Positions 1 to 13,552 of a stretch of 64,000 bases of DNA are shown here, one piece after another. The translations under genes were made by a program, and so were the position numbers. The notes beneath the pieces are model-generated. The model saw only the letters and a program-made list of their open reading frames with translations. It did not search any database and had not been told where the DNA came from. Every line of letters begins with the position of its first letter. Positions within the stretch are counted from its first letter, which is position 1. The stretch comes from Aquila chrysaetos chrysaetos (taxonomy: Eukaryota; Chordata; Aves; Accipitriformes; Accipitridae): contig NC_044008.1 in assembly GCF_900496995.4 (NCBI RefSeq), positions 4,874,453 through 4,938,452 on the forward strand, written 5' to 3'.

Positions 1-1858
1 CTCAAGTGAGGGATTCCACAAGTTCTCTGAAACTGCACCTTTAACTCAGAAAACACAATTTCTTCGCACATTTCTCAAACCTTCTCCCCGCTTCAGTATT
101 CACTGATGCATGTGACATGTTTCCAAAACTTCATTCCTTGCAGAAGTGCCAAACCCTGCGGCACAGTTTGAAATTCAGTCCCAGCATCTGAAAGAGTCAC
201 TTCCATTTAAAATCTTGAGCAGCAACTTCAAATGCAAAAGGCTGGCATGAGCATTACAATGCCTGTAACAGAGCTGCAGGTCTGGAGTAGGCACCACAGT
301 CACAAGCAAGCACCCCAAAAAACGTTCAGGGAACTATAGGAGTTTGTACAGCTCCATCACAAAGATGCTTTCCCTGGGGTAAAGAACAATCTTTGTTTTT
401 ATTTCTGCTCTCCATGTTGTGTTTTTTCACCGTGATCTCAGTCCACGTCCTAAGTTTGGGTATGCTGCTGTCATTAATAAAAAGCAGGCAGTGCTGTGAC
501 CGGGCTGTGCTCCCTAGAGAAAATCCTTAGATTTTCTGAGTGATCATCCTGACTGCAACCACCAAGGCTTTGCAAGCCCAAGCCTCTTGCTACAAATTCT
601 CATCGGTCTCACTGCCTGGCGGTGATGGCTCAGGCACCTACCTCACCTCCAGCAGCAACGTAGTGATACAGTCTGCAGATGAGGCATCTTGTCCAAGGCA
701 CTCACTTGGGCTCTCCCTAAGATCAGGAGGGTGATGAATTCCTACCCAAAGAGGCTTCCCATTGACTGGATGAAACCCAGGTGAGCAGCTTAGATCAGAC
801 AAGGATTAGTCTGGACTAGATTCAACTTTCAGATGACCAAAGGTAGGTCACCGTGTCTTGCCCATGGCTGTGGGCCAGTGCTTAGAAGTCAACCCAGCCC
901 TAGCTTTCATCAAGACACTGCGGTTTTTTCAACTTATACAGCCTGAACAATTGACTAAGGTTCAAGGTAGTCACAGAAGTACCTTCTGCCCTTGCTTTGC
1001 CAATGAGGGAACAAGCTTGGTCCTGTTTGTTGTGGGAAACCTTTGCAGGAAATGTCTTCGCAGGCGCTGTTAAAAAAAATTATCATACGTAACAAAAGAA
1101 ATCACAGACTTAAAATATAATGAAATCTGCAACTAACTCTGGAAAGTATTTCAGGGCTGTAGTGTGGGATGGATTTGTATGATCATCTGTAGCAGCTGCT
1201 GTCCTGCTCCTTCAAATATTTTTCTCTTCTCCTGCTAAAGATGGAAATGCAGTAAAAAATCCTGACTCCTCTGGGATACAGCTTCTCTGGACAGCTGCCA
1301 GGCATTTCAGATAGCTTTGCATCCACACACTGCAGAGCTCGAGAATCAAAGAAAGAAAAACAGTCTGGTCTGCAAGCCGCGCTCACCCAGCTGAGCACTG
1401 GGGCTCCCCAGTAAACAGCTTCAAGGATCCTTTTGTCCATTCCAGATACTAAATTCAGACACGGGGTGAGGAGACACTATTTGAGAAAGCCTAGAAAGCC
1501 AGCTTTGACTGCATGTCTACATGTCAGAGACCCTAAGCTGTTCAAAAGCAATATACCCAATGCCCTGCAGTCACAGCCTCCCCTCCAAAACTGAAGGAGA
1601 CAGCGAGCTCAGTATGTATACATATTTACGCTATAATATTTCTGCACTAAGAGAAGTTGTATGTTGGCTATTTGTGGCATGGGTCCAGTGTTTGGGAACT
1701 AGAATGTGAAAACACATCTCCAGTAAATGGACTCATTCAGCTGAGATTGTTTTGTATCAGATCTCATCTAAGGGTGTGATTTACAGATCTGATCTAACGC
1801 CAGCTGGAGCCAGGAAAAAGATTCCCCTTGAATTCAGAAAACACAGGACTAACCTAAG

Positions 1859-2372
1859 TGTGCTGGTTTTGGCTGGGGTAGTAGCTGGGTATTTTCCTCG
1901 GAGTAGCTGGTATGGGGCTGTGTTTTGGGTTTGTGCTGGAAACACATGTTGATAACCCAGGGATGTTTTGGTTACTGCTGAGCAGTGCTTACCCAGAGCC
2001 CAGGGCTTTTCTGCTTCTCACCCCACCAGTGAGGAGGCTGGGGGGGCACAAGGAGTTGGGAGGGGACACAGCCGGGACAGCTGATCCCGACTGATGCAAG
2101 GGATATTCCAGACCATAGGACGTCATGCTCAGCACATAAAGCTGGGGGAAGGAGGAGCAAGGGGGGACATTCGGAGCCATGGTGTTCATCTTCCCAAGTC
2201 CCCGTTAGATGTGATGGAGCCCTGCTGTCCTGGAGATGGCTGAACACCTGCCTGCCCGTGGGAAGTGGGGAATTAATTCCTTGGTTTGCTTTGCTTGCAT
2301 GAGCCGCTTTTGTTGTACTTATCAAACTGTCTTTATCTCAGCCCACAAGTTTTCTCACTTTTACTCTTCTTG
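1859..2372 (+). mobile_element. Old LTR fragment, avian ERVL-like family, 3'-truncated
   Basis: It begins TGTGCTGGTTTTGGCTGGGG and aligns along its length with the LTR at 13553-14131. Shared blocks include GTAGCTGGTA, GTTGATAAC, GAGGCTGG with GGGGCACAAG, GGACACAGCC and TATCTCA.CCC. It stops at about TTACTCTTCT, short of the family's 3' end, so the last ~90 bases and the closing CA are missing. No target duplication is found. The polyadenylation hexamer region is mutated (ATCAAACTG). It has no coding capacity. Confidence 0.75.
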
Positions 2373-5300
2373 CTTAAACAGAGGAAGTCACTAAGCAGGG
2401 ATTGAACCCAAAATCGAGATCCCAGCACTCAGTCCTCCAGGAAGAACTGGCTCAGGCTAATCAGTTCCTCTGCCTTTTGCAACATTTGCCTTCTACAGCA
2501 CAAAATCAGTGTTTGCATGTTGGATGAGACTCACACTGTCTGGTTGCCTGGGTAGGATACTAAGGATCCTAAGAAAAATAACACAACTCTCCACTTTTAT
2601 TCGTCTCTCCCATTTAATTTCCAAGATGATCATTATGGACTCTTGTGCTTCTCATACAGCTACCAAGACCTTGGCAGTCTCCGCACTTGACTTTTATCCT
2701 GAAGAAAGGGTGTGCACGTTTCTTATCAGAGACCAGCTATGAGAGTAACAAAAAACTTTTAAGACAGTGGATTTTTTTTTAGCAATCCCTGGGAAGAAAC
2801 ACTGTAGGTTAGCACAGGAGGAGATTTTCCTGAGGTTTCCAGGCTGAAGCCAGGCTTCTTCCTGAATCCTAAGCAGGCTTATTTGCTGCAATATTCGTTG
2901 CATCTTTTCTAATCCCAACACCATTAACACCCCTTTTCCTGCACACCCAAGTGTTTTTCTGGAAGGAAACACCCCCATTAATCCAAAGACTGAAACTTAG
3001 CCAGAGGATCAAGCCCTCTTCGGAAAGCTTTTTTGTACCTGCGAGGTTACATCATGCTCCTAACCCATAGTTCTGCAGCTGAGATTGCACCGTAAATGTG
3101 AAACGGAGTCGCCGAGCAGGTTATTAGCTTCAAGTTAGGTAGCATTTGCTGTTTTGGAAACATCCCAGGAGAAGTAACTGAGGTCTCTTTCAGGATGACT
3201 CTCTGCAGCCTGAATCGAAACAGTATCTCTCCTGCAGCTGTAAAAAATGGATTAAAGGAAGTAGAAACGATGTCTTAGCTATAACATTTATAAAACATCA
3301 AGGATGGCTTGTGAAGGAACCTGTGGTTTTCAAGTGCTAATGGAAGAAAGGCTTGGGAGCAGTGAATATTCGCCAGGCCTCAGCACATTAGCATTTTATT
3401 TCAAGACTCTCGATGAGCAATAGAACTCGGGGGAAAATAATCAAGGTCCTCACTGGTTCATGCTACATGAATTTTGTGAATATTTAACATTTTGCCAATT
3501 GGGTAGGTCTCCATTTCCTAACTGATCTTTTCACATAAATAGTTACCCAGGCAGTCAGATTCTTACATCCAACAAAAGATCTGAAAGGACTCATCCAAAC
3601 CCACGACCGTGCAGAGAAAAAGGCTTCCTTTTCCCCGCGGAAATCTCAGGTCTGCCAGAGAGACGGAAGAACTCTAAAGAGCAAAACCGTATTTGATTTG
3701 ATTTTTTCCCTCTTTACCCTTTTTTTGCCTGAGGAGGAGTCTGATCCCCCAGAATTGCAAAGGTGTGAGGCGGGCGGGCAGGCAAACGCTGCCGCCTCGA
3801 TGGGATCCCTGCCTGAAATAAGCCCAGGTTGGGTCTGCCCTCAGAGCGGGGGGGTGATGGGATAATGGTGTAACTGCATGTCTCGTTGACCACCAGGGAT
3901 TGATTGACAAGCCAAAATACTGTCAGTGGTGCCTCCAAGCAGGATTAGGAGTCAGACCTCCAAAAGCATGGGATTAGGACACTGCCTATCTGTCCAATAA
4001 ATACAGATGCATCACAGGGAGAGGCTGGAGGTACAGGATGGCTGAAAAAAGCACGGCAGCCCAGAAAATGCAGTTCATGGACAACTTAGGAGATCAACTC
4101 ATCCATCCTCCCACCCCAAGCAGAAATTACCTAGCTGTCCCTGAGAGAAGACTACCTAAAAAAGGTGGATGTTCTTAAAACCCTCCAGTGGCAGAATTTT
4201 TCCCTCTGCCCCCAACAACTTACTGCATCTCTTAACTAGCTTTATTCCTGAAAAATCTGTCCTGATGCCAACCTAAATCCACTCTGTTACAGTTCAGACC
4301 TAGGGCGTGCTGCCCAGGCCACAATGGCCGTAAATTCCAACATCATCTCAGGCTTGAAGGAACTTGGATCTGGCCATCCCATTCTTACCAAAGATGGGCC
4401 CAAGACACAAAGCTGAATATAGCATGCTCCCAAAGTTCAGTCCCATGGCAGGAGGTACAGAAAGGAAGCTGAAATTGTACAGTAATTTTTGTTTTATGGT
4501 TTGAGAAGAAAGTTTAATTTTCAAGAAAGAAATTGATCTGAAAAGAAAATGTTGAGCTTTTCAACCAGTTCTATTCTTATCTAAATAGTCACAAACCTGG
4601 GGATGATTTTTCACTAAAAAAAAAATATGTTTCAAGTCTAAAATTCTGGTGTGATGACTGTCCCGCATGCACTTGCACAGCACCCACAAGGGAACTCTGA
4701 TCTCAGGTAGGGTTTCCTGGCATTGCAGTCTTACAAATAATAGCTGAATGTCTTACTAAAATGAACCCGTTCAGGAAATGTAAAGCTGCCTCTGGGTGTG
4801 CTTAGGTGGGTTCTTGTACTCCAGCTAGACACTCCTTGTTTGGCTTTCTCCTGCCATCTGTCAGAACACAGGTATATAGGATACCTCCATTTCAGTGGCA
4901 AAGCTGATTTAAGAAATCCCTGCCTCTTGTCTCAGCTCTGCAGCCTTTTTAGGAGTTTCCCTGTACACAAGATCAGCAAAGTGATCTGAGTTAATGGTGC
5001 ACCAGATTATGTCAGTAATTACTTGCAGGGCTGCTGCCCCTTCTGGGCTAGCTGCAAGCTACTGCATCACAGAATAAAATAAGGCCACGCACACCATCTG
5101 CTCCGGTGGTTCAAACAAGCTCATCTCACTTGTTACTGTGATGGACTAATTGTGATCCATGGGCTATAGGGTGTCCTCAAAATGTGAAGAATGGAAAGAA
5201 TTGTGGTTGTCCTCCAGTTTACTCAGAGGAAGAGGAAAAGGCAGAATGATTTATTGACCGGTCCAAGATAATGTACAAATACTGTAGCAAAGCCAGCCAC

Positions 5301-8300
5301 TGAAACTGGAGTTTCAGTCCACTCAATAATTAAATCATCCTCCCTTTAAGCTGGCATCCTACCACCGGTACGTGCACTAGTCGGTCTAAGACGGCCTCTG
5401 CACTCTAGTGGACCAGCAAGGAAGAACGGTGATTTCTCAGCAGTTGTGAGCTCTGTGCGGGACTGAGGAGTGGGGTCTGGCCTCCAATTAATTGCACCGG
5501 TAAAGATAAGCCCCACCACCATCACCGAAGCCTGTAGCCGCTGAGATGGTGTAGGATCATCATCTCTGTAGGGATGCAGGGTGAAGCAGAACCATCGTCC
5601 CTGTACAGATGTAGGGTGATATATGACCCTGAGAGGGTCAGCTCTGCTGGAGGACCATCATCCCCGCAGGGATGGTGGGACCTGTAGGAGGTTCTTCTGT
5701 GGCTGTGTGGGACCTTCCGCTTTTGCCTCCTACGATAAGTGAAGGAATGGCCATGCCGGGTGAGCGGGTTATGCTCATGGACTGATTTGCCCAGCTGAGG
5801 TGTTCTGAACAAAGGGAGGAAAAACGGAGGCTGAGAACTGCCTCTTTCTGCATATCAGCACAGCTTGGCACAGACCTGAAAGGCACTGTCACCTGCCCCG
5901 CTGGCTGACACGGCCAGGGGTGAGCTGGGCAAACAATATTTGAGAGCCTCAGCTCCAAGCCAAACACAGCTTGCCAACAATGCCACAGGCCCTGCAAGGT
6001 GTGAAATTGTTCCCATTCATTCAGAGCAAGACACTGAACATCTCATAATAACACAGCTAAAGCACTTATTGAAAATACAAAAGAATTATCTTGACAATTA
6101 CTCCTTGGAGTATCCTGCAATACAAAGTCTTGGCTGATATAAAAATTGGTGTTGGCCTCTTGCTTATGAATATAACCTAGAACTGATTGTTAAATGTGCC
6201 AGGCCTTGTGAAAAATGGGTAATTCAGCAAGAATAAGGTCTATCTGCTATTTAATCAGCAGGGATCATTGCTGCTGGCAGCATGAATAAAGTCTGTTCCA
6301 ACTATCAGTTAAAGGAAGTTTTCTCAAGAGACCTTGTTTTCAGAAGCAATTTCTCCATCAAATGAGAAATAAAATCAGATGAATAATTTACATGAGTATC
6401 ATCCTGGAAAGGGCAGTTTCCTGTGCCCCCCCTCCAACTTACCGTAACAAAAATCTGCAGACCTGCCACTGCCCCCTCCTCATCCCCACCATCGCACTGG
6501 GGACCTTGGGGGTACAAACCACCTGAGTGCTTATGGGGCAAGCGAGTCGAAGAAAATGATGTGTTGCTGTAAAAAAATCAGCACTCGTGTTTTTGTGACT
6601 CTTTTCTGACATGTGGGGCCATCGCTGAACCGCCTGCAGATGGAGCAGACTCGCTTCATCTGAGAGCTGACCAGAATGGGTCAGAGGAAGATGTCCTTCA
6701 AGAGGCTACTTCTCTCCACTGGCTATGAAAGGAGCCAAGAGACATCTCAACAGGGGACACCTAAGGCCAGGTAAGACAGATCCCACCCAAGAATAGCTTG
6801 TACAGAGCAGGGACTGGCTTTTTCACCCTGTGATTGTACCAGGACTGCTAAAAAGGCATCCAACGCTGTGCCAACATTACAAAAAAAAGTGATAGACCTA
6901 AAAAAACCCAGTGGGGCTTTGCACACGTAGGGGAACGCTGTCTCCTGTGCTCTGATTTCCTTCTCAGCTTGGTGCAAGGAGCAGCAAATGCAAATAAGCT
7001 GGAGCCCCTGGCCCGGTGCCGAGTATCCTCCCTGATCCCAAGCCAGCAGCTTTTCATGGCTAAGTGCCCTTGAAGTGAGGAAGCCTTGAAAAATGTGTCC
7101 TCGCCCCGGCTCTGTTTTGAAATCGGAGCCCAGCCACACCAAGGGCTGCTGCGTGTAAGCCGGTACCTGCGTTGCACGTCAGACATCCCATCCAGCTGCG
7201 CATGGGAAGGGGTGACATGCAGACGGTTGTCATTAGCCATTGCAACGGGCTGGACAATTCCCAGTGCTCCAAAACACCCTTTTTTGTAATAAAAACCTGA
7301 TTTGTCTTTTCAAGCAAGGACAAAAAAAAAAAAAAAAAACCCGCAATATTATTCTCAAGGAATATGAGCAGCCCTTTGCAATGGGAGATAAGTACCAAAG
7401 GTCAGGAAGAAAATGAATGGGGGTCTCAACACTCATGGGGTAAAATAGAGCAGGATGACTGGAAAAAAATGCACTCTAATCTAGCTCAGCACCACGCACT
7501 TATTTTACATGTTTTCTGGCAACCGCCACTGCTGATTTCTCTGATCAGATCTGTCTAGCCCAAAATGCTTGCACTGATCCATGCTGCTACTCTTACTGCT
7601 GCTGCTCTTCAGTGCTGTGTTCAGCCCACATGCCGCACTCACACAACACGGGAACGGCACAGAGGATGCCCTGGCATCCCAGCTGTGATGTCCCCAGTTG
7701 AGGTTAGGTTTTAATGAGTAACGAGATGTTCTTTCCTGCCCTGACTCCAGTGGTGATGGACTCCACCACTTCTACAACTCAAGTGAGTGAAAAAGCTCTT
7801 TCTGAGCACAAAATGAACAGCTGATTTTCTCAGTCACTGTCTTCTCAGCCAGAAAAGATGCACAAACATCTAATAATGGTGCTGTCCTTTTGAGAAACAA
7901 ACAGGTAGATGTGAAGAACCATTCTAATAACTTTCTCTAATAAGTTTTTCTAATAACTTTGTACTGGGATAGTTTTGCCACAAACCCTGTTCCTCCAATG
8001 ACACCTATTATTCCTGCAGGTTTTTTTCATGGAAAAAATATCCCATTTCCTTTCTAATTCCTATTTTCTCAAGCGCTTGTCATTCTTCTTGCCTTTCTCC
8101 AGACTCCAGCATGTATACATCTTCGTGCAATAGCAAAACTGGGCTGAACCCAGCAACTACCCCAAATTTTCTATGAAACTCCAGATAACCTCCCAGAACA
8201 GGATGTGCTTTCCTCACAACACCTTTTTTGTTACTGACTCGTATTTTGTCCGCAGGCCATTTACATCTCCTGATCCTCTTTCCAGCCAGATATGCCGCTT

Positions 8301-8611
8301 TCTGCCTCCTTCCCCCACTACCACTCATTGCATTTCATTCCGTTGACTTTGGAACCATCCCTCCAGTTTAACGAAATGATTTTTAATTCTCATCCTAACC
8401 CCATGAATGTTTTCAGACTCTTCCAGCTTGATATTCTTCCTTGTCCCCTAAGGGTGTAATTTACCTTACCTAACTTTAGATGCCTACCTCAGAGCCATTG
8501 CACCTCTTCTGATGCAGCAGCAAGCAGCTTTTTGAGCAGTTGGTGGGGGTTTGTCTGGAGCTGGTGCTCCTGCAGAGCTCACAGGAACCATATATTCCCT
8601 GCTTATTTATG

Positions 8612-8905
8612 AGAGAGTCACGGGGGCAGCAAGAAAAGCCTTCCCCAAGTCAAGGTACGGCCAATCATCCTCCCAGAGTAGAAAATGAAACTGGCTTGAC
8701 ATGATTTATTCTTGTCAAATCCACGCCGGCTGTTTTTTATAACCTTATTATCCTCTAGGTGCTTATAAATTGATTGTTTGATAATTTTTAATAGTATCTT
8801 CCTGGCTACTGGAATGCAGCTGGTCAGTCTCTGATTCCCCAGACTCCCATTCCCCTCCTTCTCACAGGCAGGCACAGTGTTTGCCCTTCTCCAGTCCTCC
8901 AAAAC
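8612..8905 (-). mobile_element. CR1-superfamily LINE reverse-transcriptase fragment
   Basis: Read on the - strand, the open stretch resembles the start of the CR1/L3 reverse-transcriptase domain: DWRRAN, a Lys/Gly loop, LGNQRLTS in place of GNYRPVSLTS, a segment like KI.E..I...I.KHLEDNKVI, and NS.RGF.K.KSC. It is an eroded internal pol fragment without the 3' end. The neighbouring 8906-9300 may be a further unrecognised part, but I cannot show it. Confidence 0.75.
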
Positions 8906-11637
8906 CTCCTCACCAAGTCCCCTGTGATAACCCCCAAGGAGCCAAGCTTTACTCTGCCCACTTCACAGCTACTCTTGCACAGGTTTCTTCAGGCCCTGGA
9001 ATACAACAGACTTGCCTCCTCTCATCTTTTAACCTGTTCTTGCCCTGCCCTATCTCTGCTCCCATTGTTTTAAATTAATTTCTCTTGCTAATCCTTTTTT
9101 GAAGCATGAAAAAATGAAGGTATTTTCTGTGGCTTCCATTATTTGGTTTTCCACTGCCAGGGAATTCATGGATTTACTCTATCTTTCATTTTCCTCTTGC
9201 TTTCATGCGTGTAGAGAATTGCCTGGATTGCCTTTTGCATCCCTTATTACTTGAAACTGCTTTGGTGTCTTGGCTTTTCTGATTATATGCTTACGCACGT
9301 GGCCTAATATTTAAATTCAGTTTTCTTGGGCCTTTTTTTTCTTTAATGGCTCCTTTATTAATTTCTATCTCTTAGGAAATTTCTTGCATAACTGCTTACT
9401 TGGTTTGCTTTTTCTTACTTTGCCGTTTTGTCAAATGTCATCACCATTTCTCACCGATAGTTCTGTCAGCTCACAAAGATCAATGGATAGATCGAAGTAA
9501 ATCAGCATAAACTGACCAATGCACTGTGAGCCTCTCCAGATGTTTGTCCAACCAGGGTTAAGGGAAAAGAGAAGGATCGCAGTGCTTGGCGTCTCTTTTC
9601 TGTCATTATGTCACTCTTGCTGCTGAGACTGGCTGGAAAATCCTGCCATCGCTCAGCTTTGGAGAGCCTTACCCTGAAAAGATAAGGGAGCACGTTCGCT
9701 CTCTGAACTTTCCTGCTTGGAAAACAGCTTTGCATCAGCTCAGGAAAAAATCCACAGCCCCAAAGGAAAATTTCCCTAAGGAAAATAATCAGTTGAGCTG
9801 TGGCACCTGAGGGCCACCGGCTTATGATTTGGGTTTAGCTGCCCTGATGGTTGCAGCTTGCGCGGTTCACAACCAGGCAGACACACACTTTGGGACCGGT
9901 GCCGGGTACAAACAGGATCCAGTGCCTCCCCGTGTATCTGAGGAGAGATGGAAAACCCTGGGGGAAAAAAAGCAGGGAGACAGCTGTGGGGCATCTTAAT
10001 TGCCAAAATAATATAGCAGAATTTAGTAGCCAGAGCTCCCAGGCTCCACCTCGGATACAGCCAAGCCTTAAGGGCTTTTTGCATGGGTTCAGAAAATCCA
10101 AATATTTTGAAGTGCAAATCATGCTTTTGATAAAGCAAAGCTGTGGTTTCATGGCGGAGTGTGGAGCAGCAATAGCCACTAAAGGACATCTGCCTCCTCC
10201 TGCAATGAGGGGTGAAATCAAGGGGTTTTCTGTTTATTGCCCTCTTACAGCCTGAGTGTTTTCACACATAGGAGGTACTGTGCTCTCCTGTAAACCTATC
10301 AGCACTTGAAAATAAGGGCTTAGACAACTTTGCACTTCTAAATGCAGCAGCAGGGAGAAATCACCATTAATTGGGCTAGCAAGAAGAGGGAGGAGGCACC
10401 ACCGGTTTGGAGAAAGCCTTAGGAAAACCTTCCCCTTGTGCATATGCATGCAATCCACCGGTGCCATCTCTTACAGGTAATTCACAGGTTATTCATGGAA
10501 AATGAAATTTTGCTTAAGAAATACCAATCTGGTTCAAATGTCTTTTTTTCTGTGTGTTTGCCAATTGCTGTGCCATAGCTGGGCAAATAGAGTCTGAGGC
10601 AATTCCCGAGTGAAAAATTATCATCCAGCAACCAACTCTCGATATAGCAGCAGCATAGGAAATCTAAGAAAATGCAAAATGTTAGAGCCTGAGTAAATCT
10701 GTGTTAAGATATGTATTTGCTTAATAGATGCTTCCACATATAGTGTGTTCAACTGGCTTATGTAAGAGTATCAACTTTAATATTTGATATAGAACTTAAT
10801 ATAAAGGCGACTGATTGCAAAACAGCCAGATATATCAACTCAGGGGAATGAACCTTTTTATGAAACTAACAATTACACATCTAAAATCAGCTGAAAATGA
10901 CTTAGCAAGATCAAACTACCGGCTTGCTGACTGAACTCATGCTTAAACCATGATTAAAGTCGGTGAGCTAAATGAACATCTATCAACCCGAAGTTCAATT
11001 CGCCCTTGAAAAAAGGAGGGACTACTTCTGGTGGGGGTGATTTCAGCGACGTGGAGTCAGCACGTCAGTACCAGGGGATGTGTTGGCTCAGTTGAGGGGC
11101 TGGGGAAATTCAGCGCAGGCAGCAACAGGCAGCTGGAGGAGGGACAAACCTCCAGCCAGGCTGTCCGGCCAGGGCTACCCTCTGCCCAAACTGCCTGGCA
11201 CTAATGACCTCACGAGGACAGGGGATTCCCAAACCCATGTGTAACACAATTCCCTCCTGTATTGTAAACGGGACCTACTTGGGAAGCAGGCCAGCTCCCA
11301 TGATTTTCTTGTCTCATAACATTTACCACTGGTTTTAAGGCCATTGCTCAGAGTCATATGATGAGATTTGCAGCTGCTTTGGCTTTGGAACTAAATGCAA
11401 GCTCCCACCTCTCAAAGACAGGGAGGAAAACTCAAGCGCGTGACCTCAGCCTCGAGTATACTGAAAAGAGAGAGAAAATGAAACCTACCCTCCGGGGAAG
11501 AAGCTGTAAAGGGGGATGGGACCAGTATTACTCAGAGTAGCAAAAAAAACCCAGGTTTGAGGCTGCAGTTTGAGATCCTGACGCCATCAGCAGACCCTGC
11601 AATGTCTCGGGTCATCTTGCCATGGACCACAGGAATA

Positions 11638-12042
11638 GGAGCATAGGATAATTTGGGTTGGAAAGGACCTGGGGAGGTGTCAGGTCCAACCTCCTACTTA
11701 AAGCAGGGTCAGCTCTGAGATCAGACCAGGATGCTCAAGGTTTAATGCAGTCTTGAAAACCTCCAAGGACAGAGGCTGTTCAGCCTCACTGGGCAGCCTG
11801 TGTCACTGCTGTCCTGGAGAAAAAGTTTTGCCTTACATCCAGCCAGATCCTCTCTTGCTTCAATTGATGCCCATTGTTCCTTGTCCTCCCACCACGTGCC
11901 ACTGGGAAGCACCTGGCTCAGTTCCTGAAGTCCTCCTCATAGGGATGAGCAGGTTGCTATGGGCTGTCCCCAAAGCTGTCCCTTCTCCAGCTCCCTCAGC
12001 CTCTCTAATCAGGGCAAGTGCTCCAGCCCTGACCATGCTGGG
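11638..12042 (-). mobile_element. CR1 LINE 3' end
   Basis: Reverse-oriented CR1 tail. It opens with a degenerate GCATAGGATAATTTGGGTTGG-type start, then AAAGGACCT and GTCCAACCTCCTACTTAAAG. It includes CTCACTGGGCAGCCTG and CCCTTGTCCT-like blocks and runs through CCCTTCTCCAG, CCCTCAGCCTCTCT and GTGCTCCAGCCCTGA, all in the usual CR1 order. It abuts the minisatellite, which starts within or just after it. Confidence 0.85.
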
Positions 12043-13080
12043 ATTCCCCCAGCCCAGCACCCCCAAATCCCTGACTAGCGCCATCCCTTTCCTCTCCCAG
12101 CCCAGCACCCCCAAAGCCTTGCTGGGGTGATTTCATGCCCACCCCCCCAGTTCTCACAAGCCCTGCTGGGACTCACTCTATCTTCCCCAGCCCAGTACGC
12201 CCAATTGCCCTGGCAACCCCCCTACCCTTCCCAGAGTGGTACCCAAAATCCCACTAAGACTTCCCCCAACTCAGCACTGCAGACCCTGCCAGGACCCTCT
12301 CCGGCCCGGTACCCCAAACTCTGCTGGGCCACCCACCCACCCTCTCCAGCCTGGCACCCCAAAACTCACCAGGACCCCTGCAACCAAGCACCCCAAACCC
12401 CACTGGGACCTCCCAAACCCAGCACCCCAATCCCTGCCAGAACCCCTCAACCCAGCAACTCAAACCCCACCAGGACCCCCATCCACTATCGCCAGCCCAG
12501 CATCCCAGTTCCTGCCAGGACCCCCCCCCAGCCCAGCACGCCAAACCCCACCAGAACTCCCACAGCCAGCATCCCAAACCCCACCAGGACCTCCACCCAC
12601 CCTCCCCAGCCTGGCATCCCAACCCCAGCTGGGCACCCACCCACCCCAAACCCTGCTGGGATACCCCCAGCCTGGCACTGAAAACCTTGCCAGGACCTCC
12701 CCATCAGGGCACCCCAAGCTCTGCTGGGACTCCCCCAACCCGGCACCCCAAACCCCACCAGGATTTCCCCCAGCCTGGCACCTCAAACACCACCAGGATC
12801 CCCGGGCACCCCAAACCCCACCAGGCCTCCCCCACCCCAGCATCCCAAACCTTACCAGGACCTCTCCAGTCAGGGCATCCCAAACCCTGCTGGGACCTCC
12901 CCATCCTGGCACCCCAAACACCTCTGGGACTCCCTCAGCCCAGCATCCCAAACCTCAACAGGATCCCCACCCACCCACCCAGCCCAGCACCCCTATCCCC
13001 ACCAGGACTCCCCCAACCCAGCCCCCCAAACCTCACCATGACTTCCCCGGCCTGGCACCCTGGTCCCCACCAGGACCCCC
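12043..13080. repeat. C-rich minisatellite, imperfect units of about 31-46 bp
   Basis: About 25-30 degenerate tandem units. Most begin with CCCAGCACCCCAAACCCC or CCTGGCACCCC and continue with a CACCAGGACC-like block. The + strand is almost free of G runs but has many C runs; the - strand is correspondingly G-rich. Because the units rarely create stops, long Pro-rich open frames run through all phases. They are by-products of the repeat, not genes. Confidence 0.9.
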
Positions 13081-13552
13081 ATCCCCATCATCGTCCCCGT
13101 CCTCATCCCTGTCCCCATCCTCATTCCTGTCCCCATCTTCATCCTCATCCCTGTCCCTGTCCCCATCCTTGTCCCCATTCTCATCCTCATCTCTGTCCCC
13201 ATCCCCACCGTCGTCCCCATCCCCACCCTCGTCCCCACCCTCGTCCCCAACCCCATCCTCATCCCCATCCCCACCCTCGTCCCCATCCTCATCCCCACCC
13301 TTGTCCCCATCCTCATCCTCGTCCCCATCCCCATCCTCGTCCTCATCCCTATACCCATCCTCATCCTCACCCTTGTCCCCATCCTCATCCTCGTCCCCAT
13401 CCCCATCCTCTTCCTCATCCCTATCCCCATCCTCGTCCTCGTCCCCATCCCTGTCCTCATTCTCATCCCTGTCCCCATCCTTGTCCCCATTCTCATCCTC
13501 TTCCCCATTCTCATGTTCGTCCCTGTCCTCATCCTCATCCCTGTCCCCATCC
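13081..13552. repeat. Simple repeat, left part (CCCATCCTCATC-like, interrupted)
   Basis: A pyrimidine-rich array of CCCCATCC, TCATCC and TCGTCC blocks with a 6-bp base period. It is separated from an equivalent array (from 14132) by the LTR at 13553. It gives apparent Ser/Pro- or His/Pro-rich open frames that are not coding. Confidence 0.92.

Larger units (their letters stand above)
1..11637. other. Intergenic region upstream of the STIMATE-like gene
   Basis: Apart from the LTR fragment at 1859-2372 and the CR1 fragment at 8612-8905, I recognise no genes. The open frames present are short, mostly under 140 codons, overlap on both strands and resemble no protein I know. A-runs occur at 7321-7339. 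5540-5690 holds three loose copies of a GGATCATCATCTCTGTAGGG-like block. 2380-2450 and 5215-5340 carry wording reminiscent of ancient MIR-type SINE cores, too degraded to call. Confidence 0.6.

Noticed and set aside
2380..2450. Phrase GGGATTGAACCC and similar, reminiscent of MIR-type SINE cores (also 5215-5340, 24010-24060, 54340-54370)
   Set aside because: Too short and degraded to separate from chance by eye. A profile search with repeat models would be needed.
5540..5700. Minisatellite of GGATCATCATCTCTGTAGGG-like blocks
   Set aside because: Only three loose copies at irregular spacing (about 39 and 62 bp), which is not convincing as a tandem array.
12043..13080. CRISPR-like array
   Set aside because: Units are degenerate and directly adjacent, with no constant repeats or unique spacers, and the host is a vertebrate.
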